Below are positions 15,444 to 23,557 of a stretch of 33,045 bases of DNA, piece after piece. The stretch comes from Spirochaetota bacterium (GTDB lineage: Bacteria; Spirochaetota; Spirochaetia; DSM-27196; PWMO01), in the NCBI GenBank assembly GCA_009908925.1, contig JAAAOH010000015.1, positions 1 to 33,045 of the forward strand. The letters run 5' to 3'. Below the pieces are notes generated by a model. The model was not told the origin of the DNA. It made no database searches and saw nothing but the letters and a program-made list of their open reading frames with translations. Both the position numbers and the translations under genes were made by a program. Within the stretch, counting starts at the first letter, position 1. Each line of letters opens with the position of its first letter.

Positions 15444-16457
15444 ATGGCAAATCTTGAAACGAGCTATATGGGTATCGACCTCAAGAGCCCGCTCGTGGTC
15501 GGCGCGTGCAGCCTCACCGCCAACATGAAGGCAATAAAGAAGATAGAGGAAGCAGGCGCCGGGGCGCTTGTCATCAAGTCTCTCTTCGAAGAGGAAATCC
15601 AGCTCGAGAAGTACAAGATGGAAGAAGACATCGAGATGTACGACGACTGGCATGCCGAGATGACCGACATCTTTCCGGAGATGGAGCACTCGGGCCCCGA
15701 AGAGCATCTGATGTGGGTGAAGAAAACCAAGGAAGAGGCCGGTATTCCCGTCATCGCCAGCCTCAACGCCGTGAATCACGACACCTGGGTGGAATGGGCC
15801 AAGCGCCTCGAGGAGACCGGAGTCGACGGCCTCGAGCTCAACTTCTTCTCCACCCCGACCAACTTCGATGAGAACGCGAAGAAGATCGAGGATGATCAGA
15901 TCAACGCGCTTCGCGACGTGAAGAAGGCCGTGAAGATTCCCGTCTCGGTCAAGCTCAGCCATTTCTACACGAACCCGCTCGAGCTCATTAAGCGCATGGC
16001 CGACACGGGCGTGGACGGATTTGTGCTGTTCAACCGCATGTTCCACCCCAGCTTCGACATCGAGAAGGAGGACCTCTCCTACCCCTTCAACCTTTCCCAG
16101 CCGAACGACCACCGACTTCCCATGCGCTTCGTCGGCATGCTTCACGGCAACACCAAGGGCAGCCTGTGTGCATCAAACGGCGTCCACAAGGCCGAAGACG
16201 CGGTCGAGGTCCTGCTCGCCGGGGCGGACGTCTTTCAGGTCGTCAGCACCCTCTACCAGAACTCCATCAATGTGATCGAGGACTTGAACAGCGGCATCTC
16301 CGACTGGATGGATCGCAAGGGCTATCGCGGCATTGCAGACTTCCGCGGCAAGCTCAGTGCGAAGAACACCGGCGGCAAGAGCGCGTATCGCCGTGCTCAG
16401 TACGTGAAGATGCTCCTCCACGCCGACGAGTACGTCAAGCGACCGAAACTCATATAG
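15444..16457 (+). CDS. Dihydroorotate dehydrogenase-like flavoprotein
   Basis: The 337-residue protein is a TIM barrel of the DHOD-like family, preceded by AAGGAG. It opens with the typical LETSYMGIDLKSPLVVGACSL. FMN-contact blocks follow: IKSLFEEE, PVIASLNAVNHDTW, VDGLELNFFSTP, PVSVKLSHFYTN, GFVLFNRM and a C-terminal GADVFQVVSTLYQN. The family is distinct from the true pyrimidine-pathway PyrD enzymes and is common in anaerobes. No other pyrimidine gene lies near it, so a role in de novo UMP synthesis is not indicated. Its natural substrate is uncertain. It is co-transcribed with galM (10-base gap). Confidence 0.88.
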   Translation: MANLETSYMGIDLKSPLVVGACSLTANMKAIKKIEEAGAGALVIKSLFEEEIQLEKYKMEEDIEMYDDWHAEMTDIFPEMEHSGPEEHLMWVKKTKEEAGIPVIASLNAVNHDTWVEWAKRLEETGVDGLELNFFSTPTNFDENAKKIEDDQINALRDVKKAVKIPVSVKLSHFYTNPLELIKRMADTGVDGFVLFNRMFHPSFDIEKEDLSYPFNLSQPNDHRLPMRFVGMLHGNTKGSLCASNGVHKAEDAVEVLLAGADVFQVVSTLYQNSINVIEDLNSGISDWMDRKGYRGIADFRGKLSAKNTGGKSAYRRAQYVKMLLHADEYVKRPKLI

Positions 16458-16467
16458 CGGTCGACAC

Positions 16468-17535
16468 ATGACAATCGAAAAAGAGGCCTTCGGGGAGTGC
16501 CCCGAAGGCCCGGTCGAGCGCATCAACATCGAGAACGCGCGCGGAACGCGCGTATCCGCCATTACCTATGGTGCCATCATCACGTCGGTACTGTTGCCGG
16601 ATGTCTCCGGTACGCGTACGGAGGTGACTCTCGGCTTCGACGATCTCGAGGGCTATCTCGGCGCGCATCCCTATTTCGGCGCGACGGTGGGCCGGGTCGC
16701 CAATCGGATCGCCGGTGCAGCGTTCAGCCTCGACGGAAGCACCCATCGCATCGACGCCAACCAGGGCGAGAATACGCTCCACGGCGGCACCGACGGGTTC
16801 CATCGCAAGCTGTGGACGGCGGAGCTCTTCGGTGAAAGTGAGGAAGCGGGCGTGGTCTTCAGCCGGACCAGCCCCCACGGCGAGTGCGGCTTTCCCGGAA
16901 ATCTTAAGGTCTCGATCCGTCTCTCCCTGTCCGAAAAGGACGAGCTCGTCCTCTCCTATGAGGCAACAACCGACAGACCGACTGCTGTCAACCTGACCAA
17001 TCACGCCTACTGGAATCTCGGCGGGAAGCCGAACGAGACCGTTCTCGGTCACGTGGTAACCCTCGACCCGGACCACTATCTTCCCACCGGCGAAGGCCAG
17101 ATCCCCACCGGTCGCATCGCACCGGTTGCCGGCGATCCTCACGATTTCAGACAGCCGAAGCCCGTGGGCAAGGACATCGGCGAGGCGGGAGAGGGCTTCG
17201 ACGAGTGCTACGTCTTCGGCGACGATATCGGCGAGCGACGGTCCCGGGCGGAGGTGGCCTCAGACGAGCTTCGCCGTTTTGCGCGGGTGGAGGACCCCGA
17301 GAGCGGCCGGACCATGGAGATCCGCAGCACGATGCCCGGCATACAGTTCTACACCGGCAACAAGCTCGAGGGCGCACCCGCCCGCGACGGGGCCACGCTG
17401 GTGAAGCACGCCGGGATGTGCTTCGAGACGCAGTTTCTGCCGAACGCAGTCAACGAGCCGGGTTTCCCATCACCCTTCCTCTACCCCGGAGAGACCTACC
17501 GCCACACCACGGTGCACGTGTTCGGGACGCTCTGA
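16468..17535 (+). CDS. galM: Aldose 1-epimerase (galactose mutarotase)
   Basis: The 355-residue protein has GalM length. Family marks are GATVGRVANRIAG, the substrate-contact ENTLHGGTDGFHRKLW, the catalytic-His region VNLTNHAYWNLGG and the C-terminal FETQFLPNAVNEPGFPSPFL that carries the catalytic acid/base Glu. It interconverts alpha and beta anomers of aldohexoses in the cytoplasm. The Shine-Dalgarno is weak, so translation probably couples to the DHOD-like gene 10 bases upstream. It converges on hydF with only 17 bases between stop codons and no visible terminator. Substrate preference (galactose, glucose or others) cannot be read. Confidence 0.92.
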   Translation: MTIEKEAFGECPEGPVERINIENARGTRVSAITYGAIITSVLLPDVSGTRTEVTLGFDDLEGYLGAHPYFGATVGRVANRIAGAAFSLDGSTHRIDANQGENTLHGGTDGFHRKLWTAELFGESEEAGVVFSRTSPHGECGFPGNLKVSIRLSLSEKDELVLSYEATTDRPTAVNLTNHAYWNLGGKPNETVLGHVVTLDPDHYLPTGEGQIPTGRIAPVAGDPHDFRQPKPVGKDIGEAGEGFDECYVFGDDIGERRSRAEVASDELRRFARVEDPESGRTMEIRSTMPGIQFYTGNKLEGAPARDGATLVKHAGMCFETQFLPNAVNEPGFPSPFLYPGETYRHTTVHVFGTL

Positions 17536-17552
17536 GGTCTCGGGCGCCAGGA

Positions 17553-18755
17553 TTACACCGGCCGCAGTTCGCCCTCGAAGGGCACGAGCACCCGATCGAG
17601 CAGCCCGTGAAGATGGGATATGGCGATGCCATAGTTGGTCACCGGGACCCCTGCGGCAACCGCCTCATCGAGGCGACTCAGCATCATCTTCCGCGTGAGC
17701 ATGCATGCACCGCAGTGAATCACGAGCGCGTACTCCCCGATGTCGTCGGGGTATCCGCCGCCCTGCACCGTGATGTCGAGCTCTTTTCCCGTGTACTGCC
17801 GCAGCCATCGGGGGATCTTCACGCGACCGATATCGTCGGAGTGGGCATGGTGAGTACAGGACTCCGCAAGTAACACGCGGTCACCGTGCTCGAGCCGGTC
17901 GATCATGGCCGAGCCTTCGACGAACCGGGCAAGGTCGCCTTTGAGGCGTGAGAAGAGGACACTGAAGGTTGTAAGGGGTATCTCCGGCGGCACGGATCCG
18001 GCCGCCTTCTGCACCACCTGTGAATCGGTAATGGCCAGGTCGGGCAGCCGCTTCAGCTGCGACAGCGCCCAATCCACCTCTCGCTCCTTCACGACCAGCG
18101 TGGCTGCGTCCGCATCGAGGATCTCGCGGATGGTCTGAACCTGGGGCAGGATCAATCGCCCCTTCGGCGCTTCGAGGTCGATGGGGACGATCATGAGCAC
18201 GAAGGAATAGCGGGAAATCATGTTCTGCAGCAGCGCGCGCTCCTGCTCGCGCTTGGTCTCGAGCACACTGATGAGTTCCCGCTTGAGCTCCTCCACGCCG
18301 GCACCGGTCAGGTTGGAGACCTCGAGGACCGCTATGCCCTCGGCGCGAAGTTCCGCCGTGACCGGCGCCTCCGCACCGCGGCTGTCACGACCGGTCACGG
18401 CAACGAGAAGGTCGGTGCGGTGTTCGCGCAGGTAGCGGCGCTCCGCCTCGGTCATGGTTCCCGAGGTAACATAGAGGGTGATGTCGGCGCCGCGCTCGGC
18501 GCGGCGCGTGCGGCTGACCCGTTGCGTGCCGAGAACACCCTCGTCGTCGATGCCGGCTGTGTCGACGAAGACAACCGGCCCGAAGGGCAGGAGCTCCATC
18601 CCCTTGTACACGGGATCGGTGGTCGTGCCCGGCGTATCCGAGACGATCGCGAGCTCCCGGCCGGTAATGCGGTTTATGAGGCTGGACTTGCCGCTGTTGC
18701 GCGGCCCGAGCAGCACGATATGGGGTCTGAGACCCCGCGGTGTGTTAGTCATCAT
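17553..18755 (-). CDS. hydF: [FeFe]-hydrogenase H-cluster maturation GTPase HydF
   Basis: The 400-residue protein starts at the first of two adjacent ATGs, behind GGGGAGG, and overlaps aspA by 11 bases. An N-terminal GTPase domain has P-loop GPRNSGKSS, switch DTPGTTTDPV and VDTAGIDDEG. The middle is a dimerisation domain. The C-terminal [4Fe-4S] domain has the CxH...HCxxC ligand set: CTHHAHSDDIGRVKIPRWL and then IHCGACM. HydF is the scaffold on which the diiron precursor is finished and from which it is passed to HydA. It is the last gene of the hydG-hydE-regulator-aspA-hydF operon. Confidence 0.96.
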   Translation of the reverse strand: MMTNTPRGLRPHIVLLGPRNSGKSSLINRITGRELAIVSDTPGTTTDPVYKGMELLPFGPVVFVDTAGIDDEGVLGTQRVSRTRRAERGADITLYVTSGTMTEAERRYLREHRTDLLVAVTGRDSRGAEAPVTAELRAEGIAVLEVSNLTGAGVEELKRELISVLETKREQERALLQNMISRYSFVLMIVPIDLEAPKGRLILPQVQTIREILDADAATLVVKEREVDWALSQLKRLPDLAITDSQVVQKAAGSVPPEIPLTTFSVLFSRLKGDLARFVEGSAMIDRLEHGDRVLLAESCTHHAHSDDIGRVKIPRWLRQYTGKELDITVQGGGYPDDIGEYALVIHCGACMLTRKMMLSRLDEAVAAGVPVTNYGIAISHLHGLLDRVLVPFEGELRPV

Positions 18756-20229
18756 GATCCTCCCCTGTCCCCTTCTCCTTCAGTGTCTCGACAAGTGCCG
18801 CATACCGTCGGCGGAGGTCGGCGTAGCGCGCCGGGTCGTAGCCGAGGCGGGTCAGGTTCCGTGTGGAGAGCAGTTCCTCGCAGTCGGCCTCGGCCATGCC
18901 GAGCTCGCTCACGAGATATTCGGAAAGCAACATATCCCGGCCCCTCGCGGCCTCGACAATGCGCTCGCACGCCGCATATCCGAACAGGGGCAGGAGGGCA
19001 ACCACGCGGCCGTGGCTCGCCTCGAGGTTCCGCTCACAGCGCTCGGGGTCCACCTCCACTGAACCTATGAGGTCCCGCAGGGTTCCCGCGGCTCCGGCGA
19101 GCAGGCGGAGGCTCTCCCAGGCCGTATGCGCAATGGCCGGGAGAAAGGCGTTGAGCTCGAGCTCGCTGCGGGCGCAGAGCCGGGTGAGCAGGCTGTGGTT
19201 TGCGGCGATGCGCTCTCCGGCCTGCACCACCGCCTCAGCCTGCACGGGGTTTACCTTGCCGGCCATGATCGAGGACCCTTTCACCGGAGCCGGCAGCACG
19301 AGCTCTCCGATGCCGCCGTGCGGCCCCGACGCCAGAAGCCTGATATCGCCGGCAATACGCTGCAGGCCAACGGCGGCGACGTTCACCGTTTCCATTGCCT
19401 CGAGAACCTGGTCGTAGTTGGAGGTCGCCTCCACTGGGTTGTCCGCACGCGTGACCGGGTGCCGCGTCGTGCGCTGAAGCTGACGAATGACGCCGAGGAC
19501 GTAGTCCCGCGGAGCGCCGAGACCCGTGCCGACGGCAGTTCCACCCAGGTTGACCTCTTTGAGGCGTTCCCGTGCCTTGAAGAGGCGCCAGCGGTCCCGA
19601 CCGAGCGTTCCCGCCCAGGTTGCGAATTGCCGGCCGGCGGTGGTCACCGTCGCGTCGCGAAGCTGCGTGCGTGCGGTCTTCAGCACATCCGCGTGCGCCC
19701 TCTCTCCCTGTTGTATGGCGGTCTGTAGCGCCTCGATCTCCCGTTCAGCCGGCTCGAGCATATCGAGCAGCATCAGCCGCAGCGCCGTGGGCATCACGTC
19801 ATTCGTCGACTGGTGGAGGTTCACGTGATCGAGGGGATCGATGGCGGCGGTGCCGTGGTCGCGGGCTGCGCTGCCGTTCCCGTCGGTGACGCCGTCTGCT
19901 TCCCCTTCCCGCGCGCTCTGCTCCCGGGCACGCGCGGCGATCGCCTCGTTGAGGCTCATGTTCACGGCCGTCCCGGCACCTCCCTGGTATGCGTCGAGAT
20001 CGAAATGCCGTGTGAGCTCGGCATCGGCACGTGAGTCGAAGTAATCGATCGCCTCCTCGAGGGCCTGCGCCTCATCGGCACCGAGGTACCCTCCGGCGGC
20101 GTTCGCCCGCGCACAGGCACGCTTCACGCACAGCCCCGCCCGAATGAGCTCGAGGGGAACCGTATAGGGCGAGACGCGGTACAGGGTCCGTGCTCGCGCG
20201 GTCTGCGCACCGCGATAGCGGTCACTCAA
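18745..20229 (-). CDS. aspA: Aspartate ammonia-lyase-like enzyme in the hydrogenase maturation operon
   Basis: The 494-residue member of the aspartase/fumarase superfamily starts with TTG that overlaps the previous stop (TTGA). Superfamily marks are YQGGAGTAVNMSLNEAIAAR, DHVNLHQSTNDVMP, LGGTAVGTGLG and the catalytic-Ser loop GSSIMAGKVNPVQ. The loop reads MAGKVNP instead of the common MPAKVNP, and the TQLRDATVT segment also departs from RTQLQDAVP. A 30-residue Gly/Asp-rich insert precedes DHVNL. The predicted reaction is aspartate to fumarate plus ammonia. Its fixed place between the TM1266-like regulator and hydF suggests it supplies ammonia for the dithiomethylamine bridge of the H-cluster. 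A fumarase or related lyase activity remains possible. Confidence 0.83.
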   Translation of the reverse strand: MSDRYRGAQTARARTLYRVSPYTVPLELIRAGLCVKRACARANAAGGYLGADEAQALEEAIDYFDSRADAELTRHFDLDAYQGGAGTAVNMSLNEAIAARAREQSAREGEADGVTDGNGSAARDHGTAAIDPLDHVNLHQSTNDVMPTALRLMLLDMLEPAEREIEALQTAIQQGERAHADVLKTARTQLRDATVTTAGRQFATWAGTLGRDRWRLFKARERLKEVNLGGTAVGTGLGAPRDYVLGVIRQLQRTTRHPVTRADNPVEATSNYDQVLEAMETVNVAAVGLQRIAGDIRLLASGPHGGIGELVLPAPVKGSSIMAGKVNPVQAEAVVQAGERIAANHSLLTRLCARSELELNAFLPAIAHTAWESLRLLAGAAGTLRDLIGSVEVDPERCERNLEASHGRVVALLPLFGYAACERIVEAARGRDMLLSEYLVSELGMAEADCEELLSTRNLTRLGYDPARYADLRRRYAALVETLKEKGTGEDHDD

Positions 20230-20498
20230 AGCTTTGCCATCCCCGACTTCACCGTCACGCCTTCGATGCTGCCGAGCCGTCCGGTCAATGCGCCTACCTC
20301 GTCCGCATCCGCGTGGACGATCAGCGTGATCACCGAGATCCGATCGTCCTCGAGGTGCGGCAGTCCCATTCGTCCCTGAATGAGATCGGCGAACCGGCTG
20401 AGCACCTCCTGTACCTGCTTTCCTCTGCGGTGCCTGGTCTCCACGACGATTCCCACGAACCCGTAGCGCTTTTCCTGGTGCGGATTACTCTCGGTCAT
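20226..20498 (-). CDS. TM1266-type putative iron-only hydrogenase system regulator
   Basis: The 90-residue protein starts at ATG 20498, with GGAGG seven bases upstream. The start overlaps the hydE stop (ATGA) and the stop overlaps the aspA start (TTGA). It has the ACT-like alpha/beta sequence of the TM1266 family: RYGFVGIVVETRHRRGKQVQEVLSRF, GRMGLPH and DRISVITLIVHADADEVGALTGRLGSIEGVTVKSGMAKL. Family members are almost always encoded with hydEFG and are assumed to regulate or sense, but they lack a classic DNA-binding motif and the mechanism is unknown. Confidence 0.9.
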   Translation of the reverse strand: MTESNPHQEKRYGFVGIVVETRHRRGKQVQEVLSRFADLIQGRMGLPHLEDDRISVITLIVHADADEVGALTGRLGSIEGVTVKSGMAKL

Positions 20499-21652
20499 CC
20501 TTGCTTCCTCCTCGCGAAATGCGGGGCGTCTCCCCACCGGTTGGCTTCGACCGGCCGACCCGTCCACGCAACACGTCCGGTGATGCACCCGGCGCACATA
20601 GTGGGGTCCTCGTCCACGCAGGCCTTTCCGTCGTAGAGCTGATAACCGGATCGCATGGCGACTGGGGTTACCACGGGCATGACGACGTTGGCGCCGCCCT
20701 GCAGGGCCCGTTCACGCCCGAAGGCGTCGAGCGTCTGCAGCGCGGTCGTTGCGGCAATATTCACGTCCCGGAGAACGATGCGGGTGAGCGCAATCATCCT
20801 GAGAGTGCGGTCGAGGAGCTGGGCACGCTCATCGTCGCTCATGTGCTGCCCGCTGCCCATGGGCGTCGAGGCGTGCGGCAGATAGGGACCCATGCCGATC
20901 ATATCCACCCCTTCGATGGCGAAGAAACGGATGTCGTCGGCCAGGTCCCACACGGTCTGTCCGGCAAGCCCGATCATGACGCCGGTGCCCACCTGGAACC
21001 CGGCATCGCGCACGGCATGCAGAGCCGCGCGACGATCGGCATATCGCTGCGCAGGCGGGTGTATACGGGCGTAGAGCTCCGGCGAGCTCGTCTCTATGCG
21101 GAGCAGATAGCGGTGCGCACCGGCCTCGAAGAAGCGCCGGTAGACCTCGGGCGACTGTTCGCCCACCGAGAGCGTGATGCCGAGCCCGTCGGGCAGGGCG
21201 GGGCCTCGCGTCTCCGTCTTTATGCTCTCGAGCAAGCGACAGACGTAATCGATGAACGCCGCATCACGCCGTTCTCCCGCCTGCAGGGTGAGCGATCCGT
21301 ACCCGGCCTCCACGCAGTGCCTGGCGGCGGCGAGCACGTCGTCCCTGGAGAGCGTGTAGCGATGAACGGTCCCATTGCTGCGGCGGATGCCGCAGTAGAG
21401 GCAATCGGCGCGGCAGACGTTGGAGAACTCGAGGAGCCCCCGAAAGCGCACCGCATCGCCCACCTCGGCTCGCATGGTTTCGTCAGCCGCAGCGGCAAGC
21501 CGCGCGGTCGTGCGCGGATCCGGGTCGGAGAGAAGCGCGGCAAGTGCGCCTGCGTCGAGAGCGCGGGCCGCCTCCATGCGCTCTGTGAACTCGGGGCGCC
21601 CGGGGGAGAGCGAAGACTCGGGGCGCCCGGGCAGCCCGGTTGAGGCATCCAC
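20495..21652 (-). CDS. hydE: [FeFe]-hydrogenase maturation radical SAM enzyme HydE
   Basis: The protein has 385 residues from GTG 21652, ten bases after the hydG stop and preceded by GGAG with six-base spacing. A longer frame to 21712 would overlap hydG by 50 bases and lacks such a site. The radical SAM cluster motif CRADCLYCGIR (Cys80, 84, 87) is intact. The C-terminal Cys set C-x7-C-x2-C (in the ACVDEDPTMCAGCI region) matches the second, non-essential cluster of Thermotoga HydE. The first 25 residues carry a duplicated PGRPE segment. HydE acts after HydG, turning the Fe(Cys)(CO)2(CN) synthon into a dinuclear precursor for HydF. Confidence 0.95.
   Translation of the reverse strand: MDASTGLPGRPESSLSPGRPEFTERMEAARALDAGALAALLSDPDPRTTARLAAAADETMRAEVGDAVRFRGLLEFSNVCRADCLYCGIRRSNGTVHRYTLSRDDVLAAARHCVEAGYGSLTLQAGERRDAAFIDYVCRLLESIKTETRGPALPDGLGITLSVGEQSPEVYRRFFEAGAHRYLLRIETSSPELYARIHPPAQRYADRRAALHAVRDAGFQVGTGVMIGLAGQTVWDLADDIRFFAIEGVDMIGMGPYLPHASTPMGSGQHMSDDERAQLLDRTLRMIALTRIVLRDVNIAATTALQTLDAFGRERALQGGANVVMPVVTPVAMRSGYQLYDGKACVDEDPTMCAGCITGRVAWTGRPVEANRWGDAPHFARRKQG
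21589..21631 (-). repeat. 16-bp direct repeat in the hydE 5' coding region
   Basis: ACTCGGGGCGCCCGGG occurs at 21589-21604 and 21616-21631, a 27-base period that encodes two PGRPE segments in the HydE N-terminal extension. The period is a multiple of three. Confidence 0.9.
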
Positions 21653-21662
21653 CGCAGGCTCC

Positions 21663-23147
21663 CTATATGTAGAGATCGCGCTCACCGGCGCTCGTGCGCC
21701 GGTAGTAGTCATCGAACTGCCGCCGCTGCGCCTTGCCGTTGAACGCCAGTGATCCTAGCTCGCTGCGGATGAGCTCCTCGCCGATGCGACGGGTTTCGCC
21801 CGTGCCGAAGTCATCGAGCCACTCGCGGAAGGTCAGCACCGCGTTGAGCTTGCAGAAATGGCCCTCCTTGCACGAGCGCAGCAGGTGCATGATTCGCTCG
21901 CCGGTACGGCCGATCCGATATCCGGCGGTGCAGAAGCTCGTAATGAAGCCCTGCCGCGCCATGTCCCGAATCAGCTCGTCGAGGGATCTGGTGTCGCCGA
22001 GCATGAACTGCTGGCGCTCCTCGTGCTGACCGTCCTTCTCGTCCGCACTGTAGGCGCCGATACCGATGCGGGTCGAGGCGTCCATCTGCGTCACACCGCG
22101 GTGCACCGTTTCATCGCGGATGGCGGCGGGCTCACGGGCGGTGCAGATCATGCCGGTGTAGGGCACGGCGAGCCGCAACACGGTGACGAGCTTCAGAAAG
22201 TCGGCGTCGCCGACCCGGTAACGGGTGTCGGTTGTCGCCGGCGCGTTCTGGGCGGGCTCGAGGCGCGGAAACGAAATGGTGTGCGGACCGATTCCGTCGA
22301 AGCGGCGCTCGAGCTCTCGCGCATGGTGGAGGAGACCCATCACTTCGAATCGCCAGTCGTAGAGGCCGAACAGCGCGCCGATTCCCACATCGTCTATGCC
22401 CGCCTCCATGGCCCGATGCATGGCGTACAGTCGCCACCGGTAGTCGCTTTTGAGATGATGCGAGCCGTGCACGCGCCGGTAGGTTTCCCGATGGTAGGTC
22501 TCCTGGAAAACCTGGAACGTGCCGATGCCGACCTCCGGCAGGCGGCGCAGGTGGTCGATGGGCATCGGTGCCGCGTTGACGTTGACCCGGCGGATGCAGG
22601 AGTGCCCGCCCCTCGTCTCCACACTCTGGCGATACACTGTATCGATGCTCTCGGTGATGTAGTCGATGTCCGATTCGGGGTGCTCGCCGTAGACCACGAT
22701 GAGTCGCTTGTGTCCATGTGTCCCGGTGAGAGCGCGGGTCTCAGCGGCGACCTCCTCCATGCTCAGCTTGCGCCGCTCCATGCCGGTGTTCTCCGAGCGA
22801 AACCCGCAGTAGGCGCAGTTGTTCACACAGTGGTTGGACATGTAGAGCGGGGCGAATGTGACGATGCGGTTGTCGTAGACCTTCAGCTTGACCTCGAGAG
22901 CGGCGGCGCGCATCTCCTCGAGAAGGTCGAGGTCATCCACATGAAGTAGCGCGGCGGTCTCCGCCGGGGTGAGCGTCTCTATGTTCTTCGACTTGGCCAG
23001 AATATCGTGAACGCGGGCCCGATCAGGACGGCGATTCTCTGCGAGTGTTCGGTGAATGAGGTCTTCATCGATGAAGTCGGCGCCGTCCTCGAGATAGCGC
23101 TCAATCTCATCCGGGCGGATGATGTCGGACTTGAACGTGGAAGTCAT
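21663..23147 (-). CDS. hydG: [FeFe]-hydrogenase maturation radical SAM tyrosine lyase HydG
   Basis: The 494-residue protein has GGGGGA four to eight bases before the ATG. The N-terminal radical SAM motif is CVNNCAYC (Cys107, 111, 114). The TIM-barrel core includes GTFQVFQETYH and FPRLEPAQNAP. HydG cleaves tyrosine to p-cresol and dehydroglycine, and makes CO and CN bound to the dangler iron of its C-terminal cluster. That cluster is normally held by a CX2CX22C motif. Here the segment reads SFCTAGYRIGRTG...SCKEGHFC, so Cys406 and Cys432 are kept, the middle position 409 is Gly, and an extra Cys sits at 426. It is the first gene of the maturation operon, with a promoter about 110 bases upstream. 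Confidence 0.95.
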   Translation of the reverse strand: MTSTFKSDIIRPDEIERYLEDGADFIDEDLIHRTLAENRRPDRARVHDILAKSKNIETLTPAETAALLHVDDLDLLEEMRAAALEVKLKVYDNRIVTFAPLYMSNHCVNNCAYCGFRSENTGMERRKLSMEEVAAETRALTGTHGHKRLIVVYGEHPESDIDYITESIDTVYRQSVETRGGHSCIRRVNVNAAPMPIDHLRRLPEVGIGTFQVFQETYHRETYRRVHGSHHLKSDYRWRLYAMHRAMEAGIDDVGIGALFGLYDWRFEVMGLLHHARELERRFDGIGPHTISFPRLEPAQNAPATTDTRYRVGDADFLKLVTVLRLAVPYTGMICTAREPAAIRDETVHRGVTQMDASTRIGIGAYSADEKDGQHEERQQFMLGDTRSLDELIRDMARQGFITSFCTAGYRIGRTGERIMHLLRSCKEGHFCKLNAVLTFREWLDDFGTGETRRIGEELIRSELGSLAFNGKAQRRQFDDYYRRTSAGERDLYI

Positions 23148-23253
23148 GGGTCCCCCTTCCGTCAGACTGGGTCCTCCGGAACAGTGTGTGGTTGCTGCGT
23201 CCTCCCCTCAGCGGCACCCTCGGCAGGGCGACGCCTCAGTGTCGGACAGATCG

Positions 23254-23282
23254 AGTGTAGCAGCCCCGGGGGAATCGGTCAA
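23254..23282 (-). promoter_or_regulatory. Sigma-70-type promoter of the hyd maturation operon
   Basis: TTGACC (23277-23282) and TACACT (23254-23259) are exactly 17 bases apart on the minus strand. This gives a leader of about 100 bases before hydG, in which I recognise no riboswitch. Confidence 0.75.
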
Positions 23283-23284
23283 GA

Positions 23285-23296
23285 AATATCGATATT
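23285..23296. promoter_or_regulatory. 12-bp palindrome upstream of the hyd promoter
   Basis: AATATCGATATT is a perfect palindrome two bases upstream of the -35 box. It is strikingly AT-rich in a GC-rich region. The position fits an activator or a redox/iron-responsive regulator, whose identity is unknown. Confidence 0.5.
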
Positions 23297-23322
23297 AGAC
23301 TTAACGGGGCCTGTCCGGCCAA

Positions 23323-23360
23323 CGCCTGCGGGGCCCGATCCGGCCGCCGCCCCGCAGGCG
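23323..23360. repeat. 12-bp perfect inverted repeat between dnaK and hydG
   Basis: CGCCTGCGGGGC (23323-23334) and GCCCCGCAGGCG (23349-23360) form a very stable stem with a 14-base loop. No T-run follows on either strand, so it is not a standard terminator. It lies in the 410-base gene-free stretch 23148-23557, which otherwise holds the hyd leader and promoter, the dnaK terminator and a direct repeat. Confidence 0.7.
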
Positions 23361-23373
23361 ACGCGTCACCACG

Positions 23374-23424
23374 AAAAGGGCCCGACCGCCGCGCCCACGC
23401 TCAGGTGGACGGGCGATCGGGCCC
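23374..23424 (-). terminator. Rho-independent terminator of dnaK
   Basis: On the minus strand GGGCCCGA pairs with TCGGGCCC around a 31-base loop that contains a second short stem (CCAC/GTGG). TTTT follows directly. It lies 134 bases after the dnaK stop and separates the chaperone operon from the hyd promoter. Confidence 0.7.
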
Positions 23425-23460
23425 TGATGTTTTCGAGGTGCCGCCGGCAGCCACGGTCTG

Positions 23461-23520
23461 CGGCGCCGGGAGAGGCGGCGGCAACGGGAGTTCCCGGCCC
23501 CGGCGCCGGGAGAGGCGGCG
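23461..23520. repeat. 20-bp direct repeat in the dnaK 3' region
   Basis: CGGCGCCGGGAGAGGCGGCG occurs without mismatch at 23461-23480 and 23501-23520, separated by 20 bases, between the dnaK stop and its terminator. No coding role is apparent. Confidence 0.9.
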
Positions 23521-23557
23521 CGCCCGCCGGTGTCACCGGTCGGCGCCGCACCGTCGC

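Noticed and set aside
21858..22949. A 363-codon plus-strand frame opposite hydG
   Set aside because: It is a shadow of hydG. No domain or ribosome-binding site supports it.
23461..23520. Two 20-bp repeats with a 20-bp spacer as a mini CRISPR array
   Set aside because: Only two units occur, with a GC-rich low-complexity sequence, no cas genes, and a location in the dnaK 3' region.
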